Counted from the first letter of the stretch, positions 1 through 7,676 are shown. The stretch: 8,669 nucleotides of DNA from JAGTRP01 sp035655235 (GCA_035655235.1 DASRUX010000378.1:1-8669); one strand, 5' to 3'. The notes: a model not told the origin generated them from the letters alone. Numbers and translations are program-made.

Positions 1-120
1 CGACGGGGCGGGGGCGGGCGGCGGCACGAAGGCCGGCTCGGCCGGCCAGGGGGAGCGCGCCAGGGCGGCGGCCAGGCCGGCTGCGAAGACGAGGGGCGCA
101 GCCCAGCGGGACAGGTTCAT
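1..120 (-). CDS. N-terminal fragment of an exported or membrane-anchored protein, function unknown (runs off the left edge)
   Basis: Only the first 40 codons are in the window. The peptide begins MNLSRWAAPLVFAAGLAAAL, with a short positively charged start and a hydrophobic stretch of about 15 residues. Then comes a small-residue region and a proline/alanine-rich segment ending PPPAPAPS. This looks like a signal peptide or N-terminal membrane anchor followed by a flexible linker. Its ATG (118-120) overlaps the TGA (117-119) of the upstream glycosyltransferase as ATGA. There is no clear Shine-Dalgarno sequence in front of it, so it is probably translated by coupling to that gene. The shared operon suggests an envelope or glycan-related role, but this is inference only. 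The family cannot be assigned from this fragment. The start is well supported by the overlap and the signal-like N-terminus. Confidence 0.6.
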   Translation of the reverse strand, partial: MNLSRWAAPLVFAAGLAAALARSPWPAEPAFVPPPAPAPS

Positions 121-1715
121 CGGGGCGCGATCTCGAACCACTCGACGGTGGTGAGGAGCGGGTCGAGGCGCTGGCCTACCAGGGCTTCCCGCCAATTCTG
201 GGCGGTGGCGCCCACCCGGGCGAAGCGTAGGGCGGAGCCGTGGCTGGCCAGGACCCGGTATTGGCCAGCCGGGCGGGCCGTATAGCCGGCGGCGTCCAGT
301 TCGGCCAGGAGTCGGGGCACATCCTTGTTCTCGGCAAAGACCAGGGCGCCCAGGGCCTTCAGTTCGGCGGCGTCGTAGCGGTCGAGGTGCTCGTAATGGC
401 GGTGGGGCTGCCGGGTCAGGATGGGGAGCATGGCCGGCTGGGGGCCGTCGAACAGGGCGATGGGGCGGCTGCGGCCGAGGGCCTGCACGTCCGCCGGCAC
501 CGCGTTCACCCCCAGGGCCGGGAAGACGCCCCAGAACACCGCGATCCAGAACAGGGCCGGAGCGGCGACGGTGTGGACGAGGCTCTTCCTATCCCACCAC
601 GCCCAGGCGAAATAGGCGGCTGGCAGGATCAGCCAGTACCAGCCCCCCAGCCGGAACCAGAGGGCGAAGAGGGCAAGCCCGCCTCCCAGCAGTAGTGCGA
701 CGATGAGGCCCGCGCGGAAGGGCCAGCGGCTCTTGATCCCGGGCAGGGCCCAGGCGACGAAAATGGCCAGGGGGACCAGGGAGCCGATCAGGTAGCGATC
801 GAAGCTCCTGACGAACAGGAAAGGCAGGAAGGTGGCCAGGAACCAGACGATGAGGAGGCGCGGCAGGTGGGGCTCCCGGCGGTGGGCCCAGGCGGCACCG
901 ATGAAGACGAAGACCCAGGGCAGGGCCACGTTGATGAGGCCGAGGACGATTTCCGGCGTCAGGTGGAAGAATTGCCGGGATTCCACCTCGTCGGCCAGGG
1001 CCAGCTGGGTGGCCTCGGGATAGAGCGTGCGGACCAGGAAGAACCACGGTAGGGCGAGGGCCGCGCAGAGAAGCAGATTGGCAGAGAGGCCCAGCCAGTG
1101 GGGGCGCAGGGTTTCGGGCAGGAGCCGCTTGGAGGCCAGCAGGGCAGCGACCCCACCGCCGCAGATGAGGGCCACGATGGGGCCTTTGACCAGGAAGCCG
1201 GCGGCCAGGAGCAGGGCGGTGGCGGTAAGCCAGTACCAGCGGCGGTTGTCCAGCCAGATGAGCAGGGTCCAGAAGGCGGCGGTGGACAGGGCGGCCACCG
1301 GTACGTCCAGCATGAAGCGGCGGCCCTCGCTGTGCATGCCGAGGAAGGTGAGGACGATGAGGCCGGCGATGAAGCCGGTGTGGGGTTCCCGGGTCAGGCG
1401 CCGGGCGATGCCGGCGGTGGCGGCCACCAGGAGGCCGCAGAAAAGGATGGCCACCAGGCGGGCGCTGACCAGAGACACGCCGAAAGTCTCGTAGCTGATC
1501 CGGCCCAGCCAGTAGAGCAAGGGCGGCTTCCGGATGCGGGGGGCACCGTCCAGGAAGGGTACCAGCCAGTGGTTGCCCTCCATCATTTCCATGGGGGTGC
1601 GCAGGCCCAGGTAGAACTCGTCCTTGCCGGTGACCCCGGTGGGTTCCCAGATGCCCAGGCCGAAAACGACGAGGGCGAGGAGGAAGAGGTAAAGGGACTG
1701 GCGGCGGGCGGTCAT
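117..1715 (-). CDS. ArnT/PMT-type membrane glycosyltransferase (GT-C fold)
   Basis: A 532-residue polytopic membrane protein that probably transfers a sugar from a polyprenyl-phosphate donor to a lipid or envelope acceptor on the periplasmic side of the inner membrane. It shows the order of motifs of the ArnT/PMT superfamily. The acidic pair D32-E33 sits in the first periplasmic loop, followed by RKPPLLYW at 62-69, SEGRRFMLDVP at 129-139, VKGP at 176-179 and an FDRYLIG segment at 305-311. I count about 12-13 hydrophobic segments, from 7-24 to about 382-401. A soluble C-terminal tail of about 125 residues follows. Length is close to ArnT (about 550). The ATG at 1713-1715 is the first start after an in-frame stop and places the first membrane helix correctly. 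No Shine-Dalgarno lies at normal distance. No other arn (aminoarabinose) genes are visible, so the donor and acceptor are unknown and I withhold the arnT symbol. It is divergent from dnaE and overlaps the next gene by 4 nt. Confidence 0.85.
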   Translation of the reverse strand: MTARRQSLYLFLLALVVFGLGIWEPTGVTGKDEFYLGLRTPMEMMEGNHWLVPFLDGAPRIRKPPLLYWLGRISYETFGVSLVSARLVAILFCGLLVAATAGIARRLTREPHTGFIAGLIVLTFLGMHSEGRRFMLDVPVAALSTAAFWTLLIWLDNRRWYWLTATALLLAAGFLVKGPIVALICGGGVAALLASKRLLPETLRPHWLGLSANLLLCAALALPWFFLVRTLYPEATQLALADEVESRQFFHLTPEIVLGLINVALPWVFVFIGAAWAHRREPHLPRLLIVWFLATFLPFLFVRSFDRYLIGSLVPLAIFVAWALPGIKSRWPFRAGLIVALLLGGGLALFALWFRLGGWYWLILPAAYFAWAWWDRKSLVHTVAAPALFWIAVFWGVFPALGVNAVPADVQALGRSRPIALFDGPQPAMLPILTRQPHRHYEHLDRYDAAELKALGALVFAENKDVPRLLAELDAAGYTARPAGQYRVLASHGSALRFARVGATAQNWREALVGQRLDPLLTTVEWFEIAPR

Positions 1716-1723
1716 GGGGGGCG

Positions 1724-1729
1724 ATTCTA
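1724..1729 (-). promoter_or_regulatory. Candidate -10 element of the glycosyltransferase gene
   Basis: On the minus strand the hexamer TAGAAT (5 of 6 to TATAAT) stands out in very GC-rich DNA, and its last base is 8 nt before the ATG at 1715. Transcription would start close to the start codon, giving a leaderless or nearly leaderless mRNA. This fits the absence of a properly spaced Shine-Dalgarno; the only AAGGAG lies about 17 nt upstream, too far away. No convincing -35 hexamer is visible at 16-18 bp. The element is called from sequence alone. Confidence 0.4.
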
Positions 1730-1763
1730 CCGCTCCTTGCCGTCATGCCGCAGCCGAGAGGGT

Positions 1764-1785
1764 GCGCCGGGGGGCGCCCCGGCGC
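1764..1785. repeat. Perfect 9-bp inverted repeat between the divergent promoters
   Basis: The arm GCGCCGGGG (1764-1772) is matched exactly by CCCCGGCGC (1777-1785) with a 4-base spacer. A second, offset 10-bp palindrome, GGGGCGCCCC, lies at 1771-1780. The repeat sits two bases before the candidate -10 of dnaE, over the place where a -35 element would be. If both genes start transcription close to their ATGs, it lies outside both mRNAs and would act at the DNA level, for example as an operator. It could also be a chance product of high GC content or a remnant of a hairpin terminator. Confidence 0.5.
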
Positions 1786-1787
1786 GG

Positions 1788-1793
1788 TAAAAT
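1788..1793 (+). promoter_or_regulatory. Candidate -10 element of dnaE
   Basis: TAAAAT (5 of 6 to TATAAT) is an A/T island in GC-rich surroundings and ends 7 nt before the dnaE ATG at 1801. The expected start of transcription falls on or within a base or two of the ATG, implying a leaderless or near-leaderless transcript. No Shine-Dalgarno sequence is present between this hexamer and the ATG (the bases are CGGGGCC). No good -35 match exists at 17 bp, where the inverted repeat lies. Confidence 0.4.
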
Positions 1794-1800
1794 CGGGGCC

Positions 1801-4800
1801 ATGAGCGATCCGAAATTCATCCACCTCCGCCTCCACTCCGAATACTCCATCACCGACGGCATCGTCCGGGTCGGCGATGCGGTGAAGCGGGCCGCCGCCG
1901 ACGGCATGCCGGCCATGGCGCTGACCGACCTGGCCAATCTGTTCGGCCTGGTGAAGTTCTACACGGGGGCCCGGGGCAAGGGGGTGAAGCCCATCGCCGG
2001 GGCGGATGTCTGGATCGCCAATCCGGAATCGCCGGAAGACCCCCGCCGCCTGCTCATCCTGGTGAAGAACCGGGACGGCTACCAGCAGCTCTGCAACCTG
2101 CTGACCCGCGCCTACCTCCAGGAAGGCCGCAAGGACAAGGCGGAAATCCGCCGGGAGTGGTTCGGTGAAATCGGCTGCGACGGCCTCATCGCCCTCTCCG
2201 GCGCCCACCTGGGTGACGTGGGGGAGGCCCTGCAGAACGGCAACTTCGACCTGGCAGCGGAACGGGCCCGGGCCTGGGAAGCCATCTTCCCGGATTCCTT
2301 CTACCTGGAAGTCCAGCGCTACGGCCAGCCCCAGCAGGAATCCATGGTGAACGCCACCGCCGATCTGGCGGGCGAACTGGGTATTCCCCTGGTGGCCACC
2401 CATCCCATCCAGTTCCTGGAGCGGGACGACTTCCGCGCCCACGAGGCCCGGACCTGTATCGCCGAGGGCTATGTCCTGGGGGACACCCGCCGGCCCAAGC
2501 CCTATACCGCGGAGCAGTATTTCAAGAGCCAGGCCGAAATGGCCGAACTCTTCGCCGACCTGCCCGAGGCGATGGCCAACACCATCGAGATCGCCAAGCG
2601 CTGCAATATCGAACTGACCCTGGGCAAGAACTTCCTGCCCAACTTCCCCATTCCGCCGGGGATGACCGTCGACGACTTCCTGATTGCCGAGGCCAAGGCC
2701 GGCCTGGAGAAGCGCCTGGAAGAGCTGTACCCGAATGCCGACGAACGCCGGGAGCGCCGCCCGGAGTACGACGACCGCCTGGTCTTCGAGTGCAACACCA
2801 TCGTCCAAATGGGGTTCCCGGGCTACTTCCTGATCGTGGCGGACTTCATCAACTGGGCCAAGCAGAACGGCGTGCCGGTCGGCCCCGGGCGGGGTTCCGG
2901 CGCGGGCTCCCTGGTGGCCTACAGCCTGCGGATTACCGACCTGGACCCGCTGGCCTACGCCCTGCTGTTCGAGCGCTTCCTGAACCCGGAGCGGGTGTCC
3001 ATGCCCGACTTCGACGTGGACTTCTGCCAGGACAACCGCTGGCGGGTGATCGAATACGTGCGGGGCCGCTACGGCGCCGATGCCGTGTCCCAGATCGCCA
3101 CCTTCGGCACCATGTCCTCCAAGGCCGTGGTGCGGGACGTGGGCCGGGTGCTGGACCTGCCGTACTCGCTTTGCGACCGCATCTCCAAGCTCATCCCGGT
3201 GGTGCAGAACAAGCCGGTGTCCCTGGACGAGGCCCTGGAGCAGGAACCCGCCCTCAAGGACATGATGGAGGACGACCGGGACGGCGAATCCATCCAGGAA
3301 CTCTTCGACCTCGCCCGCCGCCTTGAGGATTTGACCCGGAACGTCGGCATGCACGCCGGCGGCGTGCTCATCGCCCCGGGCAAGATCACCGACTTCTGCC
3401 CCATCTACCAGGCCCCCGGCGGTGACGCCTCGCCGGTTTCCCAGTTCGACAAGGACGACGTGGAAAAGGCCGGCCTGGTGAAGTTCGACTTCCTGGGCCT
3501 CAGGAACCTCACCATTATCGAGCTGGCGCTGGACTACATCGAGCGCCTCACCGGCGAGAAGCTGGACTTGATGTCCCTGGGCTTCAACGACCCCGGTGCC
3601 TACCAGATACTCAAGGACGCCAACACCACGGCGATCTTCCAGGTGGAATCGGAAGGCATGAAAAAGCTTCTCAAGAAGCTTGCCCCGGACCGCTTCGAAG
3701 ACATCATCGCCGTGCTGGCTCTCTACCGCCCCGGCCCCCTGGGTTCAGGCATGGTGGACGACTTCATCCTGCGGAAGAAGGGCCAGCAGAAGATCGACTA
3801 TTTCCACCCGGACCTGACCGGCTGCCTGTCGCCCACCTACGGCGTCATCGTGTACCAGGAACAGGTGATGCAGATCTCCCAGATCATCGGGGGCTATACC
3901 CTGGGCGGCGCCGACATGCTGCGCCGGGCCATGGGCAAGAAGAAGCCCGAGGAGATGGCCAAGCACCGGGAGACCATCGCTGCCGGCGCCAAGGAAAAGG
4001 GCTACGACCCGGCGCTCGCCGAGCAGCTCTTCGACCTGATGACCAAGTTCGCGGAGTACGGCTTCAACAAGTCCCACACCGCCGCCTACGCCGTCGTCAC
4101 TTACCACACCGCCTGGCTCAAGCGTTACCACTGCTCGGCCTTCATGGCCGCCACCCTGTCCTCGGACATGGACAACACCGATACGGTGAAGATCTTCTAC
4201 GAGGACACCATCGCCAATGGCATCAAGATGCTGGGGCCGGACGTGAATGCCTCCGCCTACCGCTTCGAGCCGGTGGACAAGAAGACCATCCGCTACGGCC
4301 TGGGGGCGGTGAAGGGTACCGGTCAGCAGGCGGTGGAATGCATCCTGAAAGCCCGGGAAGAGGGCGGCCCCTTCAAGGACCTTTTCGACTTCTGCAAGCG
4401 CTGCGACAAGCGCATGGTCAACCGGCGCACCATTGAGGCCCTGATCCGGGCCGGTGCCTTCGATGCCCTGGATGCCGACCGCCACAAGATGCTGGCGACC
4501 GTGGGCATCGCCATGGAATTCGCCGAGCATGCCGAGCGGAACGCGCTTCAGACCAGCCTTTTCGACATTGCCGACGTGGCCGAGGAGCATGCCCCCCAGT
4601 ATGTGCCGGTGACCCCCTGGGACGAGAAGCAGAGATTGATGGAGGAGAAGCTGGCCCTGGGCTTCTTCTTCTCCGGCCATCCCTACAACGCCAACAAGGC
4701 GGAGCTGTCCCGCTTCATCCGCCGCAGCCTCTCCCGGCTGGAGCCGTCCAAGGAACTCACCACCATGGCCGGCATCGTGGTGGGGGTGCGGACCATGATG

Positions 4801-5247
4801 ACCCGGCGGGGCAAGATGCTGTTCATCCAGCTGGACGACGGCACCGCCATGGTGGAAGTGTCGGTGTTCAACGAATTGTTCGAAGCCGAGCGCCACAAGA
4901 TCGTCACCGACGAGGTGCTGGTGGTCCAGGGCAAGGTGCGCTACGACGACTTCTCCGGCGGCAACGCCGTGGCCGCCGACAAGCTCATGACCCTGGGCGA
5001 GGCCCGGGCCCAGTTCGCCAGGCACCTGCTGGTCAAGATGAACGGCCAGGCCGACGCCACCAAGCTCAAGACCCTCCTGGCCCCCTTCGGGCCGGGGCCG
5101 GCTGCGGTGCGTATCCGCTATCGCAACAGCGTGGCGGAGTGCGAACTGCAACTGGGGGACGCCATGCGGGTGCGGCTGGACGACGAACTGCTGAAGGCGC
5201 TTTCCGGCTGGCTGCAGCCGGAGAATGTGGAAATCGTCTATCAGTAG
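1801..5247 (+). CDS. dnaE: DNA polymerase III alpha subunit (replicative polymerase)
   Basis: 1148 residues, very near the E. coli DnaE length (1160). It is the catalytic subunit of the replicative holoenzyme and extends DNA in complex with the proofreader (DnaQ) and the beta clamp. The start MSDPKFIHLRLHSEYS matches the E. coli N-terminus, so the ATG at 1801 is chosen over an upstream ATG at 1714. Residues 1 to about 280 form the PHP domain (H8, H12, D19). The glycine-rich palm motif GPGRGSGAGS is at 361-370. The catalytic aspartates are D403 and D405 in MPDFDVDF and D563 in KFDFLG, equivalent to E. coli D401, D403 and D555. A helix-hairpin-helix region lies near 857-890. QTSLF at 917-921 occupies the position of the internal beta-clamp-binding motif. 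The OB fold covers about 986-1023 onwards. The C-terminal tau-binding-like domain ends QPENVEIVYQ, as in full-length DnaE. No frameshift or missing key residue is seen. It is divergent from the glycosyltransferase and monocistronic, with a terminator 15 nt after the stop. Confidence 0.98.
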   Translation: MSDPKFIHLRLHSEYSITDGIVRVGDAVKRAAADGMPAMALTDLANLFGLVKFYTGARGKGVKPIAGADVWIANPESPEDPRRLLILVKNRDGYQQLCNLLTRAYLQEGRKDKAEIRREWFGEIGCDGLIALSGAHLGDVGEALQNGNFDLAAERARAWEAIFPDSFYLEVQRYGQPQQESMVNATADLAGELGIPLVATHPIQFLERDDFRAHEARTCIAEGYVLGDTRRPKPYTAEQYFKSQAEMAELFADLPEAMANTIEIAKRCNIELTLGKNFLPNFPIPPGMTVDDFLIAEAKAGLEKRLEELYPNADERRERRPEYDDRLVFECNTIVQMGFPGYFLIVADFINWAKQNGVPVGPGRGSGAGSLVAYSLRITDLDPLAYALLFERFLNPERVSMPDFDVDFCQDNRWRVIEYVRGRYGADAVSQIATFGTMSSKAVVRDVGRVLDLPYSLCDRISKLIPVVQNKPVSLDEALEQEPALKDMMEDDRDGESIQELFDLARRLEDLTRNVGMHAGGVLIAPGKITDFCPIYQAPGGDASPVSQFDKDDVEKAGLVKFDFLGLRNLTIIELALDYIERLTGEKLDLMSLGFNDPGAYQILKDANTTAIFQVESEGMKKLLKKLAPDRFEDIIAVLALYRPGPLGSGMVDDFILRKKGQQKIDYFHPDLTGCLSPTYGVIVYQEQVMQISQIIGGYTLGGADMLRRAMGKKKPEEMAKHRETIAAGAKEKGYDPALAEQLFDLMTKFAEYGFNKSHTAAYAVVTYHTAWLKRYHCSAFMAATLSSDMDNTDTVKIFYEDTIANGIKMLGPDVNASAYRFEPVDKKTIRYGLGAVKGTGQQAVECILKAREEGGPFKDLFDFCKRCDKRMVNRRTIEALIRAGAFDALDADRHKMLATVGIAMEFAEHAERNALQTSLFDIADVAEEHAPQYVPVTPWDEKQRLMEEKLALGFFFSGHPYNANKAELSRFIRRSLSRLEPSKELTTMAGIVVGVRTMMTRRGKMLFIQLDDGTAMVEVSVFNELFEAERHKIVTDEVLVVQGKVRYDDFSGGNAVAADKLMTLGEARAQFARHLLVKMNGQADATKLKTLLAPFGPGPAAVRIRYRNSVAECELQLGDAMRVRLDDELLKALSGWLQPENVEIVYQ

Positions 5248-5261
5248 GACGCCCCAAGAAG

Positions 5262-5285
5262 AAGCCCCGCCGAAGCGGGGCTTTT
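5262..5285. terminator. Bidirectional intrinsic terminator between dnaE and the convergent VIT-VWA-OmpA gene
   Basis: A perfect 9-bp stem, AAGCCCCGC (5262-5270) and GCGGGGCTT (5275-5283), encloses a 4-base loop (CGAA on plus). On the plus strand it ends in TTTT (5282-5285), 15 nt after the dnaE stop. On the minus strand the loop reads TTCG closed by C-G, the very stable UUCG tetraloop, and is followed by TTCTTCTT. It therefore suits both converging transcripts. The whole 57-bp gap between the two stop codons holds nothing else. Confidence 0.9.
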
Positions 5286-5304
5286 GACTGATGGGGACTC
5301 CGGC

Positions 5305-7647
5305 TTAGCGGGTGCCGATGAGTTCGATATCCACCCGCCGGTCCGGCTGCAGGCAGGCGATGGTCTTGGCGTTCTTCGGGCCCTGGCACTTTTCCCCGGT
5401 GACGGGCTGCCTGCTGCCCTTGCCTTCCACATAGACTCGTTCGGCGGGGACGCCCTTGCTGACCAGATAGGCCTTTACGGCGGCGGCGCGCTCCTCGGAC
5501 AGCCTGCGCTTGGAGTTTTCGCCCTCCAGGCGGTCGGAGTGGCCGACGACAAGGATGACTTCCAGTTTCAGGCCGGCCACGTCGGCGGCCAGCTTGTCGA
5601 GGGTGGCCTTGGCCTCGGGGCGCAGGGTGGCCTTGCCGAAGTCGAACTGTACATCGGTAGCCAGGGTGATCTTCGAGCTGGCAACTCTGCCGTAGGACAC
5701 CAGCGGAGATGCGGCGTAGGCGGGGCTGCCTCCAACCGCCAGGTCCGATACCCCCTCGGGCATGGGCAGGGGCTGGGCGACCGTGGTGCCCTTGCCCTCC
5801 TTGTTGCGCACCTCGGAATCGATGGCGACGAAGGACGTATAGGCGGTGAGGAGGCTGTGCTTGAGGCCCAGCTCGGTCACTTCGGCGATACGCCGGTCGT
5901 CCGCCTTCAGCTTGTTGTAATCCGAGAGCAGGGTGATCCGGTGGCGGGCCCACAGGTAACGGAGCGCCGCTGCCTGGGGGGAAGGCGGATAGTCGCCGAC
6001 GGCGACCGTCTCGCTGAATTCCCCCTGGCCGGCGGTGCCGCGCACTTCGATCCTGCCTTCCGGCTTGCCCCGCCACTTGCCGAACAGCACCAGGGGCCGC
6101 TCGGCCAGGATGTCGGGCACCTTGGACGGTTCCACGTCGTAGGCGTCGAAACCGTCGAAGCGGACCCGGATGCCGGTCAGCACCGGGGATTCGATGATCT
6201 TGCGGAAGCGCTCCGCCTCGCCCTTGGCCGCGGTGGGGCTGGCGATGACGAAGGGCTCGCCCATCCCCACCCGGGCCATGCCTTCCAGGAGGTGCCGATT
6301 GACCGAGGTGCCGATACCGAAGGTGAACATGTTGGCCCGGTCCAGGTTGTTGCGGATCAGGTCGAAGACTTCCTCTTCCACCGTGACGTAGCCGTCGGTG
6401 GCGATGACGATGGAGCGGGAATAGCCCTCGCTGGGGCTCAGGGACAGGGCGCGCTTCAGGGCCGGCAGCAGTTCCGTTCCGCCGCCGCCGGTCTGGCGGC
6501 TGATCAGGTCCATGGCCTTGCGGATATTGTCGGGGGTAGCCGGCACGGATCGCTCGGCCATGACCTCGCTGCTGCCGGCGAAGAGCAAGAGGTTGAAGCG
6601 GTCGCTGGGGCGCAGCCGGCCGATCAGGTCCCGGAGCAGCTCCTTGGAAATCTCCAGGGGGAAGCCGAACATGGAGCCGGAAACATCCATGATGAAGATG
6701 TATTCCCGGCCGGGAATCTGGTCGGGGGTGACCCGCTTGGGCGGCTGCATGGTCAGGAGGAAGTAGTTCTCGTCCTCGGTCTGCTGGAGCAGGAGGCCGG
6801 TCTGGATGCGGTTGCCGTCCAGCCGGTAGCGGAGGATGAAATCCCGGTTGCCGCCCCGGGCTTCCTGGGGATCGAGGCGGATGCTGGCCGTCCGCGGCCC
6901 GTCGAAGGCGACGTTGGTCTTGTGGCTGGGGGTGGCGACATCCTTGATGGCCATGCCGCCGGCGATATCCACCGAGATGTCGAAGGTGGAGGTGGGGGCT
7001 TCGCCCTGGTGCAGGGTCGGATTGGCCACCCACTTGTCGTCCGGCGTGGCCTTGCTGGCCGGCAGGTTGGAGTAGCGGGGGCCGACCACGGTGGGATAGA
7101 CGAACTCGTAGATGCCGTCCTCGGGGACGATCAGCTCGGTGTAGCGCAGCTCCACCTTGATCTCGTCGCCGGGCATGATGTTGGCCAGGTTCATCTGGAA
7201 GACGTTGGGCCGCTGCTGTTCCAGCAGGGAGGCGCTCTTGCCCTCCTGTTTGGCCTGCTCGTACTGGCGCCGGGCCTCTTCCCGCTTCTGGATCTTGGCG
7301 ACCACCACCCGTTCGCCGATGGTCATCTTCATGCCGGACACTGCGGCGCGGGTCGAGGCGGGGAAGACGTAGGTCGCCTCCAGGGGCGTCTTGCCGCTGT
7401 TGGCGTAGGTCTGGGTGACGGTCACGTCGGCGATGAAACCGGCGATGCGCACATCTGTCCGGGTCGCCTTGAGGGGGAGCTGGTCCACCGCGGCGTCGTC
7501 GCTCTTGACGAAGAAATAGGGGGAAAGGGTGCGGTCGTCCTGGGCGGGCTTGGCCAGGGCCTGCAAGGGCGCCAGGAGAAGCGACAGGATGCAGGCCGCC
7601 CAGGCCAGCAACGCACGTCCGGAAAAGGATGCCCCGAGGTGGTTCAT
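5305..7647 (-). CDS. Exported VIT domain / von Willebrand factor A domain protein with C-terminal OmpA-like peptidoglycan-binding domain
   Basis: 780 residues. A signal peptide covers about residues 1-32 (hydrophobic core AWAACILSLLLAPLQ, likely cleavage after ALA), so the protein acts in the periplasm or outer envelope. A VIT domain (about 37-172) is recognised from the VTQTYANSGKTPLEATYVFP segment and a following REEARRQYEQAKQEGK helix. The VWA domain (about 315-490) has a complete metal site: D321, S323 and S325 in DVSGS, T391 and D418. Residues 561-611 carry the WARHRI and LGLKHSLLTAYTSFVAID block usual in VIT-VWA proteins. After a linker (about 612-656) comes an OmpA/Pal-type domain (657-780) with the diaminopimelate-contacting pair D705 and R720 at the expected 15-residue spacing. 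It also has a DRRVDIE ending and two cysteines (C754, C765) likely forming a disulfide. No C-terminal sortase signal or membrane helix is seen. The role is probably peptidoglycan-tethered, metal-dependent protein binding; the ligand is unknown. It lies 84 nt downstream of the histidine kinase and converges on dnaE. Confidence 0.92.
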   Translation of the reverse strand: MNHLGASFSGRALLAWAACILSLLLAPLQALAKPAQDDRTLSPYFFVKSDDAAVDQLPLKATRTDVRIAGFIADVTVTQTYANSGKTPLEATYVFPASTRAAVSGMKMTIGERVVVAKIQKREEARRQYEQAKQEGKSASLLEQQRPNVFQMNLANIMPGDEIKVELRYTELIVPEDGIYEFVYPTVVGPRYSNLPASKATPDDKWVANPTLHQGEAPTSTFDISVDIAGGMAIKDVATPSHKTNVAFDGPRTASIRLDPQEARGGNRDFILRYRLDGNRIQTGLLLQQTEDENYFLLTMQPPKRVTPDQIPGREYIFIMDVSGSMFGFPLEISKELLRDLIGRLRPSDRFNLLLFAGSSEVMAERSVPATPDNIRKAMDLISRQTGGGGTELLPALKRALSLSPSEGYSRSIVIATDGYVTVEEEVFDLIRNNLDRANMFTFGIGTSVNRHLLEGMARVGMGEPFVIASPTAAKGEAERFRKIIESPVLTGIRVRFDGFDAYDVEPSKVPDILAERPLVLFGKWRGKPEGRIEVRGTAGQGEFSETVAVGDYPPSPQAAALRYLWARHRITLLSDYNKLKADDRRIAEVTELGLKHSLLTAYTSFVAIDSEVRNKEGKGTTVAQPLPMPEGVSDLAVGGSPAYAASPLVSYGRVASSKITLATDVQFDFGKATLRPEAKATLDKLAADVAGLKLEVILVVGHSDRLEGENSKRRLSEERAAAVKAYLVSKGVPAERVYVEGKGSRQPVTGEKCQGPKNAKTIACLQPDRRVDIELIGTR

Positions 7648-7652
7648 GGTGT

Positions 7653-7659
7653 TCTCCGC
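7653..7659 (-). promoter_or_regulatory. Ribosome binding site of the VIT-VWA-OmpA gene
   Basis: On the minus strand GCGGAGA lies 5 nt before the ATG at 7645-7647, with its GGAG core about 6 nt away. This is good Shine-Dalgarno spacing and supports the ATG that also gives a clean signal peptide. Confidence 0.7.
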
Positions 7660-7676
7660 GATCTGATGACGGGGGC

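Noticed and set aside
1714..1800. Upstream ATG that would extend DnaE by 29 residues
   Set aside because: The extension is unlike any DnaE N-terminus, overlaps the divergent start codon and both candidate promoters, and the ATG at 1801 aligns exactly with the E. coli start.
589..3354. Long minus-strand open frame (about 920 codons) crossing the glycosyltransferase and the first half of dnaE
   Set aside because: Its translation is low-complexity, rich in H, G, P and R with no domain, and it runs across two well-supported genes. It is an antisense product of high GC at third codon positions.
3664..3681. 8-bp inverted repeat with a 2-base spacer inside dnaE
   Set aside because: It encodes the repeated Lys/Leu residues of a KKLLKKL segment in a conserved part of DnaE; codon choice explains the symmetry.
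3745..5151. Minus-strand open frame of about 470 codons within dnaE
   Set aside because: It lies entirely antisense to conserved dnaE sequence and is H/G/L/V-rich without domain features.
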